11,778 nucleotides of DNA from CAYZEZ01 sp964477295 (GTDB lineage: Bacteria > Bacteroidota > Bacteroidia > Bacteroidales > SM23-62). The first letter of the stretch is position 1. Each line of letters starts with the position of its first letter. This document shows positions 7,412-11,778 of this stretch, in pieces. Made by a program: the position numbers and the translations under genes. The notes beneath the pieces were generated by a model. The model was not told the origin of the DNA. It worked only from the letters and a program-made list of their open reading frames with translations, and did no database searches. The DNA lies in NCBI GenBank assembly GCA_964477295.1, contig CAYZEZ010000148.1, positions 1 through 11,778 of the forward strand. Direction: 5' to 3'.

Positions 7412-7532
7412 GAATTTTATGTTTTAAAACTAAAGTAATTTGAAGCAACGGCTAATCGGCATATTGTTCAGTAATAAGGGAAGGTCAGGGACTTTTCTGA
7501 AAAGCATCATGCCGGGAAGCTTACTATTGACT

Positions 7533-10500
7533 ATGCCTTTGAGAAGGATACTCATCATATTAACACTATTGCTGGCCTGGCAGGTTGTTCCCGGGCAGGA
7601 TACGATATGGTATGAGGGATTTAGCGGTGATGTTTCGGCTGGTGACACCATTGATAATGGTTCAACTGCCTGGTCGAGGTATGCAACCGGACCGCAACTG
7701 AAATCCGGCGGGATTTTTGAGGTGAAAAATAACCGCTTCGAAGCCACCGACCTGATGCAAAATAACGGTGGACCGGACTTCATGGTGTGGATGTCAGAAT
7801 ATGTAGATATTTCAGCTTACGATTCAGTTATCATCAGCTTCGATTATATTGTGACCCTTTCAGGATTTGAAGAGGACCAGGATACTATCAGGGCTACCTA
7901 TCAAGTGAATAATGATCCCGAGGTGAAATTCTTCGAAGATTATGGCCCTCCGAATTTCGGTACCAAATCCGTTTCAGGTGTACAGGGTGACAGCGTAAGA
8001 ATCCGAATATACTGCAGGAATACTGCCACAGATGAAGCACATGTATTTGATGATGTAATTATTTACATACCTGGGGAGCTTTACTCCAGGACAAATGGTA
8101 ATTGGAACAGTACCAATACTTGGTCCTATTCCCAGGGAGGAGCAACATGCAACTGTACCCCTGATGATCGGTCAGTCGTAAACATTGTGGACGGATATAC
8201 CGTCGATTTGAATGTGGGCGGCGATGTGTATACACTCAATGTTGATGATGGCACCCTGAGCTGGCCTTCTTCACAAACCCTAAGCATTTACGGCGGCGAC
8301 CTGATTGTAGGATCAAGTGGGAGCCTGGACAGGAACGCGAACAATGCCGTCGTTGATTTTCCAGAGAATGATGCGCAAAATGAATTGATCAATAACGGCA
8401 GTATCAGTATTTCTTCTCTCGAACTAAGCAAGATCAACGGATCGTTATCCGTTTACGGCTCTACATCCGTTGATATTACCACCAGCATCAACCTCACAGG
8501 CGATAATGTTACAATGAACAATTATGGGATCATCACCCTTAGTCAGGATGTCAATTTCAACAACGGGATATTCACACTGAATAATTACTACTCCCTGATT
8601 ATTGGTGATGATTTTTTAAATGCAGATGCAAACGAGGATGAGGTTTATAATTTCGCTGATGCCTACATGGGCCTGGGAGGAGATTCTTTTGATCCTCAGA
8701 TTGAATTTTATTTCAGTTACAGCGGAAATACCGTGAATTTCCTCCGCAGCGGCAATCAACCAGTTGTTGTTCCGCAGGATTCATATTACCACCTGACCAT
8801 TTCAGGTTCAGGTACAAAAACTACACAGGGCGACCTGGACATAAATGGGAACCTGACGCTGTCGGGATCGGCAGTTCTCGATGTGGATGCCGGAGATGAC
8901 GATCTGAACATCGCAGGAAACTGGATAGTTACAGGAACTGCTTCTTTTTCACAGGGGAATAGTAACGAACGGGTGATCTTCGACGGATCGTCCATACAAA
9001 CCATTGACAACAGTGGAGGAGAGACATTCTGGGACCTTGAAATTGCCAATACTGGATCCGGGATCATGATCGTCAGCGGGGATGTGACGGTTCTGGATGA
9101 CCTATACATGACCTCAGGCGATGTTGATGTAAACGGGAACAAACTGACCATGTCCAACGGGATATATACGAAACTTCACCATACAGACGGGAAAATAATT
9201 GGAGCATTTTCGAGGAACATCACCTCGCTCAACGAATATCTTTTCCCGGTCGGCACTTCTGCGTATGATAACTCCTTTTATGTTGATTTCAATACCCTTG
9301 GCACAACAGGATTCCTGACTGTGGAATTTGTGGGGTCTGACCCGGGCGGTACCGGAGATTTCCCGTTGAATGACGGAGGAACAAGCATCATTGGACAATT
9401 TACAGACGGATACTGGGATGTTACACCTGACGGCAGCATTGCCTCCAGCGATTATGACATAAGGGTACTTGCCAACGGCTTTGACAGTTACAGCATCAAT
9501 ACCACGACCCGTATCCTGAAGCACAACGGGTCCAGCTGGACAACAGACGGGAGCCATGTGGATGCCTCCCCGCCCGAAGTAGACAGGGATGCTTTCAACG
9601 GGTTTGATGCCGGGGGAGATATTTTCGGACTTTGCCGCACAAATTGCCTTGAGTTTACCCTACAACCCATTTCACAGACACAATGTGAAGGTTCCGATGT
9701 AACATTTACCATCAGTGTCAATTCTTCTGATGCCAGTCCTTCGTTCCAGTGGCAGAAGAATGGCGGCGATCTTTCCGGGGAAACAGACACCAGCCTTACG
9801 TTGACCGGAATCGATTCTTCGGATGCAGGTGCTTACCGATGCCTCGTCACAGTAACTTGCGGTGGGACCGTCATTGGTTACAGCCAGGTCGCCACGCTTT
9901 CCATTCTTGAACCGTTATCCGGACTTGGTTACGGATATTCCAAAACCATTACCATCAATGCAGGAAAGGTCCAGGGTAGCGAGGACCTGATCAACTTCCC
10001 ATTGTTGGTTAGCCTGACGGATGCGAATCTGGCAACAACAGGTAACGGGGGCTATGTTGAGAATTCATCGGGTTATGATATCATATTTGCTGATGCGCTT
10101 GGATATAAACTGGATCACCAGGTTGAATACTATGATTCCGTAACAGGTGAATACATCGCCTGGGTGCGGATTCCGGTTCTTTCATATGACGAAGATACCC
10201 AGATAGAAATCATTTACGGAAACCCACAGGTCACTATCGATCCTTCCACTACAAAGGTCTGGAGCGGTGATTATACAGGGGTTTGGCATTTATCGGATGA
10301 ATCGGATGCCACCGGAAAAGGGAACGATGGTACAAATTCAAGTGTTGACTATGTTAACGGAATCATTTCTGATGCCGGGGAATACAATGCGAATACAGAT
10401 TATTTTACAATCGGGACCAGCGGGATGTCTACAAGTACCGGATCCGTAGAAGCATGGGTAAACACCAACAATACTACTGCAACAGCATTCTTCTTTGGAC

Positions 10501-11778
10501 ATACATCCAGTCCAGCTGGATGGCAGGACAGGATCCAGCTTTATATTGAAAACACCAGGCAATTTACCTTGGGCCTCGGTGATGCCCATGCACTTGAGCC
10601 GAATATTCTGACATTGTCTGCAGGTTCATGGTATCATATCGCCCTGAACTGGGATGGTACCGATTATGAAGTTTTCGTTAATGGAGTTTCTGAAGCGAGC
10701 GGTAGTACATTATCCGGATTTTCTTCTTTGAATACATATGCAGACATAGGTAATACGGGAAATGCTGCTAGCAGGACCGAGGGCTGGGACGGTATCATTG
10801 ATGAAGTCAGGTCATCGGGCAATATTAGAACCAAAGACTGGTACCTGACAGAATACAACAACCAATTGAGTCCTTCCACATTTTATTCGGTAGGGTCACA
10901 GACAACATACTCGGATTATGATTTCGGGCCATTGTGTCAGTTTGATACAGTTATATACAGCGTGCCGGACCTATACGATACATATACCTGGTCGGTGAGC
11001 GGAGGTACAGTTATTTCTGGCAGTGGGACGAGTTCAGTGGGAATCAGGTGGGATAGCACCGTGACAGATACATTATCCCTTGAAGTTGAATTGGACGGAT
11101 GCACCGGGTATTCGGATACTTTCATGGTTTCTGTGGATACTTTACCGATGGCATTTGTGAGTCCTTCCTATGATACCTTATGTAGCGGGGACCCGACCTA
11201 CCTGGTACTTACTAGTAATGTAACCAATACTACTTTTAGTTTAGAGCTTGTTTATTCTGGCTCTATTATTGGTGCTTCGACAACACTGGACGGGGATACC
11301 ATCAAACAGTCCCTGACCAATCCAACGAACGATGCCGATTCCGTGGTTTACAGGATCGTTCCAACCGGTCCTTCTCCAACGGATTGTGAAGGGATAGCGG
11401 ATACTGCAGTAGTGTATGTCAACCCGAGGCCGCGCATAGAGGTATCTGCCGACGACACGATCTGCTACAACGGCTCTACAGGCTTTACGATCGTTAAACC
11501 GAATACGGTCCGGGGCTTGTGGCGATATGATCTGGATGTTACCTACCCGGCCGATGTGACGGGCACGCTGGGTGACCTGAACAACCAGACGGTGCTTACC
11601 CTGACCGATAACCTGACCAATACGAGCGATAATGTGCTGGCGGTGACCTACCTGTTCACGCCTCACATCGATCCGGAAGATGGCGGAGCGGAGTGCCAGA
11701 ACGGCGTGGACACCACGATCACGGTGTATGTCAACCCGAGGCCGCGCATAGAGGTATCTGCCGACGACACGATCTGCT
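7533..11778 (+). CDS. Giant secreted multidomain protein (Ig-like, DUF2341, LamG-like, PKD-like repeats), N-terminal part
   Basis: All 1415 visible codons are open and the gene runs off the right edge. Residues 1-22 are a signal peptide (LIILTLLLAWQVVPGQ, cleaved before DTIW). Domains in order: a beta-sandwich at about 25-185; a long beta-strand-rich part at about 188-700 that starts with GNWNSTNTW and has many SGNLTLSG-like turns; an EYLFPVGTSAYDNSFYVDF segment near 568-586; an Ig-like domain at about 703-795 with FQWQKNG and the DAGAYRCLV signature; DUF2341 at about 798-902 (SKTITI, FPLLVSLTD, EIIYGNP); a LamG/concanavalin-like domain at about 915-1110 (GVWHLSDES, WYHIALNWDG, GIIDEVR); a PKD-like domain at about 1133-1205; a divergent PKD-like unit at about 1211-1293; and then a 104-residue repeat from residue 1294. 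This is typical of large surface or adhesin-like T9SS cargo of Bacteroidota, but the C-terminal sorting domain is outside the window. A second in-frame ATG at 7509 is possible; 7533 gives the cleaner signal peptide. No catalytic motif was recognised. Confidence 0.88.
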   Translation, partial: MPLRRILIILTLLLAWQVVPGQDTIWYEGFSGDVSAGDTIDNGSTAWSRYATGPQLKSGGIFEVKNNRFEATDLMQNNGGPDFMVWMSEYVDISAYDSVIISFDYIVTLSGFEEDQDTIRATYQVNNDPEVKFFEDYGPPNFGTKSVSGVQGDSVRIRIYCRNTATDEAHVFDDVIIYIPGELYSRTNGNWNSTNTWSYSQGGATCNCTPDDRSVVNIVDGYTVDLNVGGDVYTLNVDDGTLSWPSSQTLSIYGGDLIVGSSGSLDRNANNAVVDFPENDAQNELINNGSISISSLELSKINGSLSVYGSTSVDITTSINLTGDNVTMNNYGIITLSQDVNFNNGIFTLNNYYSLIIGDDFLNADANEDEVYNFADAYMGLGGDSFDPQIEFYFSYSGNTVNFLRSGNQPVVVPQDSYYHLTISGSGTKTTQGDLDINGNLTLSGSAVLDVDAGDDDLNIAGNWIVTGTASFSQGNSNERVIFDGSSIQTIDNSGGETFWDLEIANTGSGIMIVSGDVTVLDDLYMTSGDVDVNGNKLTMSNGIYTKLHHTDGKIIGAFSRNITSLNEYLFPVGTSAYDNSFYVDFNTLGTTGFLTVEFVGSDPGGTGDFPLNDGGTSIIGQFTDGYWDVTPDGSIASSDYDIRVLANGFDSYSINTTTRILKHNGSSWTTDGSHVDASPPEVDRDAFNGFDAGGDIFGLCRTNCLEFTLQPISQTQCEGSDVTFTISVNSSDASPSFQWQKNGGDLSGETDTSLTLTGIDSSDAGAYRCLVTVTCGGTVIGYSQVATLSILEPLSGLGYGYSKTITINAGKVQGSEDLINFPLLVSLTDANLATTGNGGYVENSSGYDIIFADALGYKLDHQVEYYDSVTGEYIAWVRIPVLSYDEDTQIEIIYGNPQVTIDPSTTKVWSGDYTGVWHLSDESDATGKGNDGTNSSVDYVNGIISDAGEYNANTDYFTIGTSGMSTSTGSVEAWVNTNNTTATAFFFGHTSSPAGWQDRIQLYIENTRQFTLGLGDAHALEPNILTLSAGSWYHIALNWDGTDYEVFVNGVSEASGSTLSGFSSLNTYADIGNTGNAASRTEGWDGIIDEVRSSGNIRTKDWYLTEYNNQLSPSTFYSVGSQTTYSDYDFGPLCQFDTVIYSVPDLYDTYTWSVSGGTVISGSGTSSVGIRWDSTVTDTLSLEVELDGCTGYSDTFMVSVDTLPMAFVSPSYDTLCSGDPTYLVLTSNVTNTTFSLELVYSGSIIGASTTLDGDTIKQSLTNPTNDADSVVYRIVPTGPSPTDCEGIADTAVVYVNPRPRIEVSADDTICYNGSTGFTIVKPNTVRGLWRYDLDVTYPADVTGTLGDLNNQTVLTLTDNLTNTSDNVLAVTYLFTPHIDPEDGGAECQNGVDTTITVYVNPRPRIEVSADDTIC
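11412..11778 (+). repeat. Start of a 312-bp in-frame tandem repeat (104 residues)
   Basis: The 55 bases at 11412-11466 recur without a mismatch at 11724-11778, an offset of 312 bp or exactly 104 codons. The encoded unit begins VYVNPRPRIEVSADDTICYN and ends near CQNGVDTTIT; it is a PKD-like domain of a kind often found in long arrays in secreted Bacteroidota proteins. The second copy is cut by the window edge, so the copy number is unknown. By hand count the unit is about 57 percent GC, above the rest of the gene. Confidence 0.85.

Larger units (their letters stand above)
7121..7532. other. Non-coding leader between recO and the giant gene
   Basis: About 410 bases with no convincing gene. In order it holds a CTGCAA-type hairpin (7152-7174), a near-promoter string TA-TT-TTTTG (7257-7265, one base longer than TAnnTTTG), a GGTGCAACCT stretch (7265-7274), an inverted repeat with GGCCTTTTT arms (7317-7352), a bulged hairpin with a poly-A loop (7372-7411) and a GTTTTAAAAC palindrome (7421-7430). 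The frame of the giant gene is open from 7434, so a somewhat earlier start cannot be excluded. There is no T-tract terminator for recO. Confidence 0.6.

Noticed and set aside
7430..11666. Many minus-strand ORFs of 62-147 codons across the giant gene, including 9114-9557 and 11241-11666.
   Set aside because: The plus frame is open throughout 7533-11778 with coherent secreted-domain content; the minus ORFs have low-complexity, unlikely protein sequences and are shadows, longer where GC is higher.
11412..11778. The identical 55-base repeat as a CRISPR repeat or insertion-sequence end.
   Set aside because: The period is 312 bp, exactly 104 codons, in frame and encoding a PKD-like domain, so it is a coding domain repeat.

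Overview
The window looks like a chromosomal segment of a Bacteroidota bacterium, most likely in the Bacteroidia/Marinilabiliales-like part of the phylum. This rests on a PorZ-like component of the type IX secretion system (T9SS), a COG3292-type propeller sensor ending in a triple-tyrosine (Y_Y_Y) segment, a TAnnTTTG promoter box, no Shine-Dalgarno sequences ahead of the genes, and a giant secreted protein built from Ig-like, DUF2341, LamG-like and PKD-like domains. No rRNA, tRNA, CRISPR array, insertion sequence or phage gene is visible.

Layout: (1) Positions 1-2132, minus strand: the first 710 codons of a periplasmic propeller sensor that runs off the left edge. (2) A 91-bp divergent promoter region. 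(3) 2224-3060, plus: a tandem-domain universal stress protein, closed by a good intrinsic terminator. (4) A roughly 250-bp stretch without a gene. (5) 3371-7120, plus: three consecutive genes, rdgB (house-cleaning dITP/XTP pyrophosphatase), porZ (T9SS attachment-complex component) and recO (recombination mediator), with short spacers. (6) About 410 bp of non-coding leader containing three hairpins. (7) 7533 to the right edge, plus: at least 1415 codons of a giant secreted mosaic protein whose C-terminus lies outside the window.

The two long terminal genes do not appear as complete ORFs because each runs off an edge; I followed both frames codon by codon and found no internal stop. Functional links are modest. 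PorZ helps anchor T9SS cargo on the cell surface, and the giant protein has the domain style of T9SS cargo, but its sorting domain is not in view, so a direct link is inference. RdgB and RecO are housekeeping genome-maintenance proteins.

The most noteworthy signals are: (a) an in-frame 312-bp (104-residue) repeat beginning at 11412, whose second copy is identical over all 55 bases visible before the window ends, in DNA clearly richer in GC than its surroundings; (b) a short CTGCAA...TTGCAG hairpin element in each of the three spacers that follow rdgB, porZ and recO; and (c) a structured leader ahead of the giant gene. I do not see convincing evidence of an undescribed multi-gene system; most of the window is recognisable.
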